The notes under the pieces: generated by a model
Told to the model about the DNA's origin: nothing
Database searches by the model: none
What the model saw: the letters and a program-made list of their open reading frames with translations, nothing else
Source of the DNA: Microcella alkalica
GTDB taxonomy: Bacteria; Actinomycetota; Actinomycetes; Actinomycetales; Microbacteriaceae
Direction of reading: 5' to 3'
Assembly (NCBI RefSeq): GCF_014137945.1
Contig: NZ_JACGWX010000007.1
Location: forward strand, 1 to 64,000
DNA length: 64,000 nucleotides
Position numbers and translations under genes: made by a program
Shown here: in pieces, positions 1 through 10,600 of the stretch
Numbering within the stretch: position 1 is the first letter of the stretch
Layout: every line of letters begins with the position of its first letter

Positions 1-1444
1 CGGCGATCGCGTCCGAGCCGTCCTTCATCGCCTCCGTCTCGCGATAGGGGCTCGCGACCGACCCCGAGTCGAGGTGGTCGCGGCCGATCGCGACGGGCGC
101 GCTGATCTCGCCCGAAGCGACCATGTCGTTGAATCGCCCACCGGCGACGTCGCGCTCGCCGTAGCCGAGCCAGCAGATGCGCGCGGGCAGCCCCTGGAAG
201 CGCACGCGCTCCTGCGCGAGCGGGATCCACCGCTGCAGGCTCTCGTTCTCGGGGAACAGCTCGAGCACCGCGCGGTCGGTCGCCGCGATGTCCTCCGGGT
301 CGCCGCTCAGCGCCGCCCACCGGAAGGGACCCTTCCCCTGCGCGAACAGCGGGCGGATGTACGCGGGCACGAACCCGGGGAAGGAGAACGCGTCCGCGTA
401 TCCGGCGACGCGAGCCTCCGTCCTGATGTTGTTCCCGTAGTCGAACACCTCGGCGCCGGCCCGCTGGAAGCTGACCATGGCCTCGACCTGCACGGCCATC
501 GACGCGCGCGCCGCGGCCGCGAAGCCCTGCGGGTCGCGCTCGCGCGCCGCGTCCCACTCGTCGAAGGCGTGCTCGAGCGGCAGGTAGGCGAGCGGGTCGT
601 GAGCGCTCGTCTGGTCGGTGACGATGTCGATGGGTGCGCCCATCGCGAGCAGGGCGGGGAAGACCGCCGCGGCGTTGCCGAGGACTCCGATGGAGAGCGG
701 GCGGCGGGCATCCCGCGCCTGCGTCGCGAGCTCGATCGCCTGATCGAGCGAGTCGGCCTGCACGTCGAGGTAGCGGTGCTCGATGCGGCGGGCGATGCGC
801 GAGGGGTCGACGTCGACGCAGATCGCGACGCCGCCGTTCATCGTGACGGCGAGGGGCTGGGCGCCGCCCATGCCGCCGAGTCCGCCGGTGAGGGTGATCG
901 TGCCGGCGAGGGTCCCGTTGAACCGTCGGGTGGCGACGGCCGCGAACGTCTCGAACGTGCCCTGCAGGATGCCCTGCGTGCCGATGTAGATCCACGAGCC
1001 GGCCGTCATCTGGCCGTACATCGTGAGGCCGAGCTGCTCGAGCCGCCGGAACTCGTCCCAGTTCGCCCAGTCGCCGACGAGGTTCGAGTTGGCGATGAGC
1101 ACGCGCGGCGCCCACTCGTGCGTCTGCATGACGCCGACCGGGCGACCCGACTGCACGAGCATCGTCTCGTCGCCCTTGAGCGTCGCGAGCGTGCGGGTGA
1201 GCGCGTCGAAGCTGCGCCAGTCGCGCGCGGCCTTGCCGGTGCCGCCGTAGACGACGAGCTCGTCGGGGTGCTCGGCGACCTCGGGGTCGAGGTTGTTCTG
1301 CAGCATGCGCAGGGCGCCCTCCTGCTGCCAGCCGAGGGTGTGCAACTGCGTGCCGCGGTGGGCGCGCACGGGGCGGGGGCCGGATGCCGGGCGCGCGCCG
1401 CCGGCGCCGGCGCCCGTTCCGGGGCGGTCGCTCGCGATGCTCAT
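1..1444 (-). CDS. hutU: Urocanate hydratase (urocanase), 3' end outside window
   Basis: Urocanase converts urocanate to imidazolonepropionate, the second step of histidine breakdown, using tightly bound NAD+. About 481 codons are present and the frame runs open off the left edge, so the C-terminus is missing. Reading leftward from ATG at 1444, the translation shows family blocks such as [34 protein letters not shown] (the NAD-binding glycine-rich stretch) and FDYGNNIR. It follows hutH by 26 bp in the same direction, so the two probably share a transcript. The first 20 or so residues are Gly/Pro/Ala-rich and not conserved-looking, so a slightly later start is possible. Identification is firm; only the start is uncertain. 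Confidence 0.93.
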   Translation of the reverse strand, partial: MSIASDRPGTGAGAGGARPASGPRPVRAHRGTQLHTLGWQQEGALRMLQNNLDPEVAEHPDELVVYGGTGKAARDWRSFDALTRTLATLKGDETMLVQSGRPVGVMQTHEWAPRVLIANSNLVGDWANWDEFRRLEQLGLTMYGQMTAGSWIYIGTQGILQGTFETFAAVATRRFNGTLAGTITLTGGLGGMGGAQPLAVTMNGGVAICVDVDPSRIARRIEHRYLDVQADSLDQAIELATQARDARRPLSIGVLGNAAAVFPALLAMGAPIDIVTDQTSAHDPLAYLPLEHAFDEWDAARERDPQGFAAAARASMAVQVEAMVSFQRAGAEVFDYGNNIRTEARVAGYADAFSFPGFVPAYIRPLFAQGKGPFRWAALSGDPEDIAATDRAVLELFPENESLQRWIPLAQERVRFQGLPARICWLGYGERDVAGGRFNDMVASGEISAPVAIGRDHLDSGSVASPYRETEAMKDGSDAIA

Positions 1445-1470
1445 GAGGGGCCTTTCGTGAGAAGCGGGAT

Positions 1471-3003
1471 TCAGACGAGCTCGGGGACGATCGAGCGGGC
1501 GGCGGCGAGCAGCTCCCCGCTCTGCGTGAGACGGACGGCCGCCTCGATCTCGGGGGCGAGGTAGCGGTCGGGGCCGGGGCCCTCGACCTCGGTGCGCAGG
1601 GCAGCGATGACGGCGGCCGTCACGGGCGACGGCGCGATGCCGCGCAGGTCGATGCCGCGCGCCGCGGTCAGCAGCTCGATCGCGACGACGCGGCCGAGCC
1701 CGTCGATCGACCGTCGCAGCTTGCGCGCGGCCGACCAGCCCATCGAGACGTGGTCCTCCTGCATCGCGCTCGACGGGATCGAGTCGACGCTCGCGGGGCT
1801 CGCGAGCCGCTTGAGCTCGCTCACGATGCCGGCCTGCGTGTACTGCGCGATCATGTGGCCCGAGTCGACGCCGGGGTCGTGCGCGAGGAACGGCGGCAGG
1901 CCCGCGTTGCGAGCGGTGTCGAGGAAGCGGTCGGTGCGCCGCTCGCTCATGCTCGCGAGGTCGGCGACGGCGATCGCGAGGAAGTCGAGCACGAACGCGA
2001 CGGGCGCTCCGTGGAAGTTGCCGTTCGACTCGACCCGGCCGTCGAGCGTCACGACGGGGTTGTCGATCGCGCTCGCGAGCTCGCGACTCGCGACGAGCGC
2101 GGCGTGCGCCATCGTGTCGCGCACGGCGCCGTGCACCTGCGGGGCGCAGCGCAGGGAGTAGGCGTCCTGCACGCGCGTGCAGTCATCCGTGCGGTGGCTC
2201 GAGACGATCGCCGAGCCCGCGAGCACGGCGCGCAGGTTCGCGGCGCTCGTCGCCTGACCGGGGTGGGGGCGCAGCTCCTGCAGATCCGAGGCGAAGACGG
2301 CGTCGGTGCCGAGCTGGCCCTCGACGCTGAGACCCGCGGCGAGGTCGGCGGAGGCGACGAGGCGGTCGAGATCGGCGAGCGCGAGGCAGAGCATCCCGAG
2401 CATGCCGTCGGTGCCGTTGATGAGGGCGAGTCCCTCCTTCTCCTCCAGCTCCAGGGGGCGGATGCCCGCCGCCGCGAGCGCGTCGCCGGCGGGCACGAGG
2501 ACTCCCGCGGCGTTCCGCACCGAGCCCTCACCCATCGCGGCGAGCGCGCAGTGCGCGAGCGGCGCGAGGTCGCCCGAGCAGCCGAGGCTGCCGTACTCGC
2601 CGACGATCGGCGTGATGCGCGCGTTGAGCATCGCGGCGTACGTCTCGGCGACGACGGGCCGGGCGCCGGTGCGGCCGGTCGCAAGCGTGGCGAGGCGCAG
2701 GAGCATCGTCGCGCGGACCACCTCGCGCTCGACCTCGGCTCCCGAGCTCGCGGCGTGCGAGCGGATGAGGGAGCGCTGCAGCTCGGCGCGCTTCGCGAGT
2801 GGGATGTGCGTGGTCGCGAGGGCGCCGAACCCGGTCGAGACGCCGTAGTGGGCCACGGAGTCGTGGGCCAGCCCCGCGATGAGGGCGCGCGTCGCGGTCA
2901 TGGCGGCCAGAGCATCCGCGTCGATGACGACCTCGGCCGAGTCGCGGGCGACGGCGACGACGTCGTCGCCGGTGAGGGTGCGGGAGCCGACCGGGATGCG
3001 CAT
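1471..3003 (-). CDS. hutH: Histidine ammonia-lyase with CSG instead of ASG at the MIO site
   Basis: Converts L-histidine to trans-urocanate and ammonia. The product is 510 aa, full length for the family. Landmark residues line up with the numbering of the Pseudomonas enzyme: Tyr53 (YGVSTGFG), His83, the MIO tripeptide at 142-144, INGT at about 195-198 and [12 protein letters not shown] near 280. The tripeptide that normally cyclises to the MIO cofactor is Ala-Ser-Gly; here it is Cys-Ser-Gly (codon TGC at 2578-2580). The serine and glycine are kept, so MIO formation is still plausible. It is the first gene of the hut pair and is divergent from an IclR-type regulator. A weak -10-like TTCACT lies 6 nt before the ATG, so the mRNA may be leaderless. 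Confidence 0.95.
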   Translation of the reverse strand: MRIPVGSRTLTGDDVVAVARDSAEVVIDADALAAMTATRALIAGLAHDSVAHYGVSTGFGALATTHIPLAKRAELQRSLIRSHAASSGAEVEREVVRATMLLRLATLATGRTGARPVVAETYAAMLNARITPIVGEYGSLGCSGDLAPLAHCALAAMGEGSVRNAAGVLVPAGDALAAAGIRPLELEEKEGLALINGTDGMLGMLCLALADLDRLVASADLAAGLSVEGQLGTDAVFASDLQELRPHPGQATSAANLRAVLAGSAIVSSHRTDDCTRVQDAYSLRCAPQVHGAVRDTMAHAALVASRELASAIDNPVVTLDGRVESNGNFHGAPVAFVLDFLAIAVADLASMSERRTDRFLDTARNAGLPPFLAHDPGVDSGHMIAQYTQAGIVSELKRLASPASVDSIPSSAMQEDHVSMGWSAARKLRRSIDGLGRVVAIELLTAARGIDLRGIAPSPVTAAVIAALRTEVEGPGPDRYLAPEIEAAVRLTQSGELLAAARSIVPELV

Positions 3004-3057
3004 GGCACCAGTGAACCGCTCGGGCGCAGCTGCGGCAGCGGCGCGGCGCGATAAAGT

Positions 3058-3073
3058 GTCTGAGATTTCAGAC
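3058..3073. promoter_or_regulatory. 16-bp palindrome in the hutH/iclR divergent gap, probable IclR operator
   Basis: The sequence GTCTGAGATTTCAGAC has perfect 6-bp arms (GTCTGA/TCAGAC) around a 4-bp centre. It is the only clear palindrome in the 112-bp gap between hutH and the IclR-type gene. Size and position fit the operator of a dimeric IclR regulator controlling itself and hutHU; the binding role is inferred. Confidence 0.5.
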
Positions 3074-3115
3074 GATGTTCACGAGCACGCGGCGAAGCGG
3101 CGAGGAGGCGGGGCG

Positions 3116-3880
3116 ATGTCGGATGTTCCCGCCGCACGCGCGGCGCTCCGCATCGTCACGCACCTCGCCCACCACAGCGAGCCCGTGCCCGCCTCGACGA
3201 TCGCGCGCGAGCTCGGACTGCCGCGGTCGTCGACGTACCAGCTCATCCGCGTGCTGCAGGAGGAGGGCTACGTCGTCCACTACCCCGAGCTGCGCGCCTA
3301 CGGGCTGGGTGGGGTGGTCGCCGAGATCGGCTCGTCGGTGCTGCAGGCCAGTCGGCTCGCGCGCCTCGCGAACCCGCTCATCGAGCGGCTCGTCGCCGAG
3401 GCGCCCGTGCCCGCGGTCGCTCAGCTCGCGGTGCTGAACGGGTCGGACGTCTCGTACGTCGGGCAGGCCTCCGCCCCGCGCGCGCCGACGACGGTCGCGC
3501 GACTCGGCGTGCGGCTTCCGGCCCACCTCACCGCGACCGGGCGCGCGATGCTCGCCGCCCTGCCCGCCGCGCAGGTGCGCGCGCTCTTCCCGCACCGCGA
3601 CGCCCTCATCACGAGGCACGGGATCGGGCCGGCGACCCTGCGTGAGCTCGACGGGATCCTCGCCGAGACGCGAGGGCGCGGCTGGGCGGGCGAACACGGC
3701 GAGATCACGCCCGAGTACGCCTCCGTGGCCGCCGCGGCGACCGACCGCACCGGCTACCCCAGCGCAGGCATCGGGCTGACCTACCGGGGTGAGGCGGTGG
3801 ATGCTCCGACCGAGGCCGCGCTCGCCCGCGCGGTGCGCGCGGCCGCCGACGCCTTGACGGCGCGGCTCACGGGGCGCTGA
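3116..3880 (+). CDS. IclR-family transcriptional regulator, likely of hut genes
   Basis: 254-aa regulator. Residues about 1-70 form a winged helix-turn-helix (ASTIARELGLPRSSTYQLIR as helix-turn-helix, then a wing ending YGLG), followed by the IclR effector-binding domain with the typical block LTATGRAMLAALP and the C-terminal segment on AAAATDRTGYPSAGIGLTY. The ATG at 3116 is chosen because GAGGAGG sits about 7 nt upstream; the frame is open further upstream, but that part is a shadow of the intergenic DNA. It is divergent from hutHU with a palindrome between them, so it probably represses or activates the hut genes in response to a pathway intermediate. The ligand is not predictable from the sequence. 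Confidence 0.88.
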   Translation: MSDVPAARAALRIVTHLAHHSEPVPASTIARELGLPRSSTYQLIRVLQEEGYVVHYPELRAYGLGGVVAEIGSSVLQASRLARLANPLIERLVAEAPVPAVAQLAVLNGSDVSYVGQASAPRAPTTVARLGVRLPAHLTATGRAMLAALPAAQVRALFPHRDALITRHGIGPATLRELDGILAETRGRGWAGEHGEITPEYASVAAAATDRTGYPSAGIGLTYRGEAVDAPTEAALARAVRAAADALTARLTGR

Positions 3881-3886
3881 CCGCGC

Positions 3887-4360
3887 TCAGGCCGCACCCG
3901 CCCGGCGCGCCGGGCGCCCCGACTCGGGCCGCTCGAGACGCCGCGGCTGCACGATGAGCAGCTCGGTGACGAGAACGGCGATGATCACGGCGATGAGGAG
4001 GACGGCGCCGGCTCCGAGCGCGATCGCGATGATGAGACCCGACCAACCGCTGTCGGCCGGCCCGGCGACGAGCGCGAGGAGACCGGTGTTCAGGCCGACG
4101 GCGATGACCGCGCTCAGGAGGTGGACGCCGATGCGGACGCCCACTGGGCGGTGACGGAGCACGACAGCCCCGGCGATCAGCAGGAGCATCCAGAGCCCGA
4201 TCGCGATGCCCGTCGCCCCGAAGAGGAACCGGGCGGCGTTCGGGACGATGTCGCCTGGCGTCGTGGCGTCTCCCGCGGTGACGATCGAGAGCCCGACGAG
4301 GGCGAGGACGATCGTGATGCCGAGGATCGACCCCACCTCGGTGAGGATCCCCCTGCCCAT
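3887..4360 (-). CDS. Small four-helix membrane protein of unknown function
   Basis: 157 aa with four hydrophobic segments, approximately residues 6-27, 40-65, 75-97 and 105-130, and a basic Arg-rich C-terminus. No family was recognised. The frame stays open upstream to 4555 and into tuf; the ATG at 4360 is preferred because it starts directly at the first plausible coding residues (MGRGILTEV), and the longer version would add a Ser/Arg-rich stretch that overlaps the tuf terminator hairpin and the tuf coding end. It is convergent-tail with the IclR gene (6 bp) and lies downstream of tuf on the same strand. Confidence 0.65.
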   Translation of the reverse strand: MGRGILTEVGSILGITIVLALVGLSIVTAGDATTPGDIVPNAARFLFGATGIAIGLWMLLLIAGAVVLRHRPVGVRIGVHLLSAVIAVGLNTGLLALVAGPADSGWSGLIIAIALGAGAVLLIAVIIAVLVTELLIVQPRRLERPESGRPARRAGAA

Positions 4361-4457
4361 GCGTGCCGCCCTTCGCCGGGCAGCCGCCTCATGACGGACG
4401 CGCTGCCGCGACTGTAGCGCCCCGCGTGCCGGAACGGACCGCTGCCGGAACGACGAA

Positions 4458-4487
4458 GCGGGGGCCGGGCTGACGCCCGACCCCCGC
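4458..4487 (-). terminator. Stem-loop after tuf
   Basis: Inverted repeat of 13-bp arms (GCGGGGGCCGGGC and GCCCGACCCCCGC, one G-T pair) with a 4-nt loop, 21 bp past the tuf stop codon. There is no long U tract, as is common in high-GC actinobacteria. Most likely it ends the str operon transcript. Confidence 0.65.
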
Positions 4488-4508
4488 TCGCGCGGTGAAG
4501 CAGAGGAA

Positions 4509-5702
<1,194 letters not shown>

Positions 5703-5772
5703 TGTGGGTCCTCCTCAGGACTCGGTTGCAGGCATCCATGGTTTCGGATGCACTGCGGTTTGGTGTGTGTTT

Positions 5773-5778
5773 ATCGTA
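5773..5778 (-). promoter_or_regulatory. Possible tuf-specific -10 element
   Basis: TACGAT read on the minus strand in the 110-bp fusA-tuf gap, giving a leader of about 65 nt that includes a GCATCC/GGATGC stem. No convincing -35 is seen, so this is only a candidate internal promoter. Confidence 0.35.
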
Positions 5779-5812
5779 GCGAGGCTCGGGGAGCCCCACC
5801 CAGGTCGAGTGT

Positions 5813-7927
5813 CTACTCGCCCTTGGTCTTCTGGACGATCTCGTCGGCGACGGCCTTCGGGACCTCCGCGTAGCTGTCGAACGTCATCGAGTAGACGGCG
5901 CGACCCGAGGTCTTCGAGCGCAGGTCTCCGACGTATCCGAACATCTCCGACAGCGGCACGAGGGCGCGAACGACCTTCACGCCCGTCGCGTCGTCCATCG
6001 ACTGGATCTGACCACGGCGGGAGTTCAGGTCGCCGATGACGTCGCCCATGTACTCCTCGGGGGTGCGCACCTCGACCGCCATGAGCGGCTCGAGGAGCAC
6101 GGGGGTCGCCTTGCGCGCGGCCTCCTTGTACGCCATCGATCCGGCGATCTTGAACGCCATCTCCGAGGAGTCGACGTCGTGCGCCGCGCCGTCGAGGAGC
6201 GTCGCCTTGACGCCCACCGTCGGGAAGCCGGCGAGCACGCCGACCTGCATCGCGTCCTGGATGCCCGCGTCGACCGAGGGGATGTACTCGCGCGGCACGC
6301 GGCCGCCCGAGGTCGCGTTGACGAACTCGTAGCTCGCCTCCGGCGTGACGTCCATCGGCTCGAGCGAGATCTGGACCTTCGCGAACTGACCCGACCCACC
6401 GGTCTGCTTCTTGTGGGTGTAGTCGTACTTCTCGATGGTCTTCTTGATCGTCTCGCGGTAGGCCACCTGCGGCTTGCCGACGTTGGCCTCGACGTTGAAC
6501 TCGCGCTTCATGCGGTCGACGAGGATGTCGAGGTGCAGCTCGCCCATGCCCTTGATGACGGTCTGGCCGGTCTCGATGTTCTGCTCGGTGCGGAACGTCG
6601 GGTCCTCCTCGGCGAGCTTCTGGATCGCCGTGCCGAGCTTCTCCTGGTCGGCCTTCGTCTTGGGCTCGATCGCGACCTCGATGACGGGCTCGGGGAAGGT
6701 CATCGACTCGAGAACGACCTGGTTGTTCGGGTCGCACAGGGTGTCGCCCGTGGTGGTGTCCTTGAGGCCGATGACGGCGTAGATGTGACCGGCGGTGACC
6801 GAGTCGACCGGGTTCTCCTTGTTGGCGTGCATCTGGAAGATCTTCCCGATGCGCTCCTTCTTGCCCTTGGTCGAGTTGATGACCTGGGCGCCGGAGTCGA
6901 TCTTGCCCGAGTAGACGCGCACGTAGGTCAGGCGACCGAAGAACGGGTGCACCGCGACCTTGAAGGCGAGCGCGGCGAAAGGCTCGCTCGCGTCGGGGCG
7001 ACGCTCGATCTCCTTCTCCTCGTCGCGCGGGTCGTGCGCGATCGTGGGCGGAACCTCGAGCGGGCTCGGCAGGTAGTCGACGACCGCGTCGAGCATGGGC
7101 TGCACGCCGCGGTTCTTGAACGCCGAGCCGCAGAGCACGGGGTAGATCTCGGAGGCGATCGTGAGCTTGCGGATCGCCGCCTTGATCTCCGCGACCGTGA
7201 GCTCCTCGCCGCCGAAGTACTTCTCCATGAGCGCGTCGTCGGTCTCGGCGACGACCTCGAGCAGCGCGGTGCGGTACTCGTTGGCCTTCTCGACGAGGTC
7301 GGCGGGGATCTCCTCGATCTCGTACTTCGCCCCCATCTCGACGTCACCCTTGGCGTCGCCGCGCCAGGTCAGCGCGCGCATCTCGACGAGGTCGACGACG
7401 CCCTCGAAGCTGCTCTCGAAGCCGATCGGCAGCTGGATGACGAGCGGCTTGGCGCCGAGGCGCTTGATGATCGTCTCGACCGTGAAGTAGAAGTCGGCGC
7501 CGAGCTTGTCCATCTTGTTGACGAAGCAGATGCGGGGCACGTCGTACTTGTCGGCCTGACGCCAGACGGTCTCGGACTGGGGCTCGACGCCCTCCTTGCC
7601 GTCGAACACCGCGACGGCGCCGTCGAGAACGCGCAGCGAGCGCTCGACCTCGACCGTGAAGTCGACGTGGCCGGGGGTGTCGATGATGTTGATCTGGTGC
7701 TTGTTCCAGAAGCACGTCGTCGCGGCAGACGTGATCGTGATGCCGCGCTCCTGCTCCTGCGCCATCCAGTCCATCGTCGATGCACCGTCGTGGGTCTCAC
7801 CGATCTTGTGGTTGACGCCCGTGTAGAACAGGATGCGCTCGGTCGTCGTGGTCTTACCGGCATCGATGTGCGCCATGATGCCGATGTTGCGGACCTTGTT
7901 CAGGTCGGTGAGCACGTCAAGTGCCAC
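5813..7927 (-). CDS. fusA: Translation elongation factor G
   Basis: 704-aa ribosomal translocase GTPase. [10 protein letters not shown] (G1), DTPGHVDF (G3) and [10 protein letters not shown] (G4) are present, followed by domains II-V with the GGSGQFAKV and GYVGDLRS blocks. Full-length, canonical. It lies between rpsG (84 bp upstream) and tuf in the str operon. GGAGGAACC lies just upstream of the ATG. Confidence 0.99.
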   Translation of the reverse strand: MALDVLTDLNKVRNIGIMAHIDAGKTTTTERILFYTGVNHKIGETHDGASTMDWMAQEQERGITITSAATTCFWNKHQINIIDTPGHVDFTVEVERSLRVLDGAVAVFDGKEGVEPQSETVWRQADKYDVPRICFVNKMDKLGADFYFTVETIIKRLGAKPLVIQLPIGFESSFEGVVDLVEMRALTWRGDAKGDVEMGAKYEIEEIPADLVEKANEYRTALLEVVAETDDALMEKYFGGEELTVAEIKAAIRKLTIASEIYPVLCGSAFKNRGVQPMLDAVVDYLPSPLEVPPTIAHDPRDEEKEIERRPDASEPFAALAFKVAVHPFFGRLTYVRVYSGKIDSGAQVINSTKGKKERIGKIFQMHANKENPVDSVTAGHIYAVIGLKDTTTGDTLCDPNNQVVLESMTFPEPVIEVAIEPKTKADQEKLGTAIQKLAEEDPTFRTEQNIETGQTVIKGMGELHLDILVDRMKREFNVEANVGKPQVAYRETIKKTIEKYDYTHKKQTGGSGQFAKVQISLEPMDVTPEASYEFVNATSGGRVPREYIPSVDAGIQDAMQVGVLAGFPTVGVKATLLDGAAHDVDSSEMAFKIAGSMAYKEAARKATPVLLEPLMAVEVRTPEEYMGDVIGDLNSRRGQIQSMDDATGVKVVRALVPLSEMFGYVGDLRSKTSGRAVYSMTFDSYAEVPKAVADEIVQKTKGE

Positions 7928-8011
7928 GGGGGTTCCTCCGGTTCGATAAAGATTGCGGGTGCGAGCAGGGGCGAGGGGCGAGCCCTCGGCCCCCGCTCGC
8001 GAAGCCGGTTG

Positions 8012-8482
8012 TTACCAGCGGTAGTGCGCGAAGGCCTTATTCGACTCGGCCATCTTGTGAGTGTCCTCACGACGCTTGACCGCCGCGCCGAGGCCGTTGG
8101 AGGCGTCGAGGATCTCGTTCATGAGGCGCTCGGTCATCGTCTTCTCGCGACGGGCCTTGGCGTACGAGGTCAGCCAGCGCAGCGCGAGCGTGTTGGCGCG
8201 GTGCGGCTTGACCTCGACGGGCACCTGGTAGGTCGAGCCGCCGACGCGGCGGCTGCGGACCTCGAGAGTCGGGCGCACGTTGTCGAGCGCCTTCTTCAGG
8301 GTGACCACGGCATCCTGGCCGTTCTTGGCCGCGACACCCTCGAGCGCGCCGTAGACGATGCGCTCGGCGAGGCCCTTCTTGCCGTCGAGGAGGATCTTGT
8401 TGACGAGCTGGCTGACGATCGGGGCGCCGTAGACGGGGTCTGCGACGACGGGGCGCTTGGGCGCCGGTCCTTTACGAGGCAT
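8012..8482 (-). CDS. rpsG: 30S ribosomal protein uS7
   Basis: 156 aa, the usual length. Begins [10 protein letters not shown] as in actinobacteria and carries the conserved [18 protein letters not shown] and [16 protein letters not shown] blocks. uS7 nucleates assembly of the 30S head and binds 16S rRNA. Its ATG shares one base with the rpsL stop codon (TAATG), suggesting translational coupling. Confidence 0.99.
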   Translation of the reverse strand: MPRKGPAPKRPVVADPVYGAPIVSQLVNKILLDGKKGLAERIVYGALEGVAAKNGQDAVVTLKKALDNVRPTLEVRSRRVGGSTYQVPVEVKPHRANTLALRWLTSYAKARREKTMTERLMNEILDASNGLGAAVKRREDTHKMAESNKAFAHYRW

Positions 8483-8856
8483 TACTTCTTGTCCATCTTC
8501 GCTCCGTAGCGGCTGCGCGCTTGCTTACGGTTCTTGACCGCCTGGGTGTCGAGCGCGCCGCGCACGATCTTGTAGCGCACGCCGGGGAGGTCCTTCACAC
8601 GACCGCCGCGGACGAGCACCATCGAGTGCTCCTGCAGGTTGTGGCCCTCACCGGGGATGTAGGCCGTGACCTCGGTGCCGTTCGAGAGCTTCACGCGCGC
8701 CACCTTGCGGAGCGCCGAGTTCGGCTTCTTGGGCGTGGTCGTGTACACGCGAGTGCACACCCCGCGCTGCTGCGGGTTGGCCTTGAGGGCGGGCGCCTTG
8801 GTCTTGACGACCTTCGGCGTACGACCCTTGCGGACCAGCTGCTGAATAGTGGGCAA
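8482..8856 (-). CDS. rpsL: 30S ribosomal protein uS12, TTG start
   Basis: 124 aa, the decoding-centre protein in which streptomycin-resistance changes arise. The conserved [12 protein letters not shown] and [13 protein letters not shown] segments are present. The family begins [12 protein letters not shown]; in this frame the matching initiator is a TTG at 8854-8856, preceded by AAGGAG at a 5-nt spacing. The ATG eight codons upstream lies before that ribosome binding site and adds non-family residues, so it is rejected. First gene of the str operon. Confidence 0.97.
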   Translation of the reverse strand: MPTIQQLVRKGRTPKVVKTKAPALKANPQQRGVCTRVYTTTPKKPNSALRKVARVKLSNGTEVTAYIPGEGHNLQEHSMVLVRGGRVKDLPGVRYKIVRGALDTQAVKNRKQARSRYGAKMDKK

Positions 8857-9124
8857 AGTTGCTCCTTGGAAATGCTGCACGGTGACAGCGGTTGCGGTTT
8901 GTTGTTCCCCGTCTTGGCCAGCGGCGGTGACGGGCTCACGCGAGATCCGACGATGATCGTGACCGATCGGTGGCGGACATGCCGTGGGGGTGTGTCTTCT
9001 GCGCGATTCGGCCTGCGGCCGGGTGCGCTCTCATCAGTGACCCTCGTGCGGATGCTCCGCCTCGCGCCGCCCGCGCCGCTCTCGCGGCACAGCACAGGCG
9101 CGTGCGAATGCACACACGCGGTCA
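8857..9124 (-). other. Long 5' leader of the str operon
   Basis: No gene is seen here. From the likely start point near 9118 the str mRNA would carry a leader of about 260 nt before rpsL. It contains small stem-loops, including GTGC-ATTC-GCAC near 9105 and CGGCC-TGC-GGCCG near 9012. Leader length suggests room for regulation, but no known riboswitch or leader-peptide pattern was recognised. Confidence 0.45.
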
Positions 9125-9153
9125 AGAATAGACGCGGGGGCGCCGGGGGTCAA
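9125..9153 (-). promoter_or_regulatory. Sigma-A promoter of the str operon
   Basis: On the minus strand TTGACC (9153-9148), a 17-bp spacer and TATTCT (9130-9125). Both hexamers are close to consensus and the spacing is ideal. The -35 box overlaps the stop codon (9150-9152) of the upstream membrane protein gene on the same strand. Confidence 0.72.
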
Positions 9154-9911
9154 ACGGCGGAGGTCGCGGCACCCTCTCGTGCGGCGGCGAGCTCGCGCTC
9201 GTACTCCGCGCGCGCCTCGGCGTTTCGGGCCTTCGTCGCCCGGCCGTGGCGGGCCACGAGCCCGCCCACCCAGATCGGCACCTCGCGCGCGGCGATCGCC
9301 GCGGCCCAGCCGAGCGGGTTCGTGATCTGCAGCAGCAGGAAGCGCTGGAGGTCGGCGGGGTTCGCGCCGATCGCCTCGGCGCTGAGGACGGTCGACCCGA
9401 TGAACACGATGTAGACGAGCGCGGCCACGAGGAAGCCGCCCAGCACGTGCGCCCACCAGCCGGCGCGATTGACGACCAGGACGAGGACGACGTAGCCGAT
9501 CACGAAGGCGATGACGGGCATCCAGAAGCTGGGCGTGCCCGCGAACGTCTGCACCTGCTGCGCGAGGCCAGGGCCGCCCGTGCCGAGACCGATGAAGATG
9601 AAAAGCGTCGCGAGGAGCGCGTAGAGGATCGTGAAGACGAGGCTCGACGCGAGCGCGACGCCGACGCCGAGGCCGCGGGAGCCGCGGCGGCGCGGCGGCT
9701 GCGGGGTCGGGACGTACACGACGCGCTCGGGCTTCGGCTCGGCCGGTGCGGATGCGGACGCGGCGGGCTGGTCGGCCGGCTCGGGATGCTCCGCGGGTGC
9801 CACTGGTTCCGCGGGGGCCGCCGGTTCCTCGGGGACCGCCGGGCGACGGTCGTCGGGCGAAGCGGCATCCCCGGTGGATGGCTGCTCGTCGGTGCGGTCA
9901 CACTCGTTCAT
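9150..9911 (-). CDS. Membrane protein with Pro/Ala-rich N-terminal tail
   Basis: 253 aa. Residues 1-75 are acidic then Pro/Ala/Glu-rich and likely cytoplasmic and disordered, ending in a PRRRGSRG basic patch. Four hydrophobic segments follow, at approximately 82-105, 128-148, 153-175 and 195-215, then a charged C-terminal helix. No family recognised. AAGGG lies 6 nt before the ATG. It is 35 bp downstream of pilO on the same strand but separated from it by a different codon-content stretch, and could be either the last gene of the pilus operon or independent. Its stop overlaps the str promoter. Confidence 0.7.
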   Translation of the reverse strand: MNECDRTDEQPSTGDAASPDDRRPAVPEEPAAPAEPVAPAEHPEPADQPAASASAPAEPKPERVVYVPTPQPPRRRGSRGLGVGVALASSLVFTILYALLATLFIFIGLGTGGPGLAQQVQTFAGTPSFWMPVIAFVIGYVVLVLVVNRAGWWAHVLGGFLVAALVYIVFIGSTVLSAEAIGANPADLQRFLLLQITNPLGWAAAIAAREVPIWVGGLVARHGRATKARNAEARAEYERELAAAREGAATSAV

Positions 9912-9946
9912 CGTCGGCCCTTCGTCGTCAGCGCGATCCTTTCACG

Positions 9947-10597
9947 CTACGGCGAGGGGCTGGTGCTCGGCTCGGCGCTGGGCTCCACGCTCGGGTCGAC
10001 GCCCCCGACCGCGCCCTCGTCGACCGAGGGCAGCGCGGCGCCTTCCTCGGGTAGCACGAAGATGAAACCGTCGAGCGAGACGCGGCCGGATCCGCCGTCG
10101 TCGCCGATCCCGAAGCCCGCGACGAGCAGCAGGCGCGGGCCGAACTGCGCGCTCCTGAGGAATCGCGTGATGTCCTCCGGCGCTCCGAGCGCGCTGATCT
10201 GCACGGGGATGGCGACGAGATCGGTGACTCCGTAGGGCTCGACGAGTCGCGCCTCCACCAGCTGCGGAGTGTTGGCCGTGACCTCGTTGAGCGAGACCCC
10301 CGAGGCCTCGGCGAGCACATTGAGCTGCCCGAGGTAGGTCGACAGCTCCGGATCCTGCGGGATCTCGACGCGCACCGCGGCGAGCTCGCTCTCGAGCGCC
10401 GGCAGGTTCTCCGACAGCTCCCGCAGATCTGCGAGCACCGCCTCGTACTGCGCATTGACCGTCGCCACGTTCTGGCGCTCAGCGTTCGACGCACTGACCT
10501 CCGCAAGGCGGGGCTGCACCCCGAGGAACCATCCGGCGAGGAGCAGGAGCGCGGCGACGAACGCCGAGCCGATGACCCACAGTCTGAGAATCGACAT
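9947..10597 (-). CDS. pilO: PilO-like type IV pilus assembly protein
   Basis: 216 aa: one N-terminal transmembrane helix (about residues 7-27), a coiled-coil stretch (30-80), then an alpha/beta domain and a disordered Ser/Pro/Glu tail (PSVEPSAEPSTSPSP). This is the layout of PilO, the inner-membrane alignment protein that pairs with PilN. Sequence similarity is low, so the name rests on topology plus position directly after pilM-pilN, with only 3 bp between pilN and this gene. Confidence 0.75.
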   Translation of the reverse strand: MSILRLWVIGSAFVAALLLLAGWFLGVQPRLAEVSASNAERQNVATVNAQYEAVLADLRELSENLPALESELAAVRVEIPQDPELSTYLGQLNVLAEASGVSLNEVTANTPQLVEARLVEPYGVTDLVAIPVQISALGAPEDITRFLRSAQFGPRLLLVAGFGIGDDGGSGRVSLDGFIFVLPEEGAALPSVDEGAVGGVDPSVEPSAEPSTSPSP

Positions 10598-10600
10598 GGA

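Noticed and set aside
6179-8509. A 776-codon open frame on the plus strand
   Set aside because: Antisense to fusA and rpsG; no domain and no start signal.
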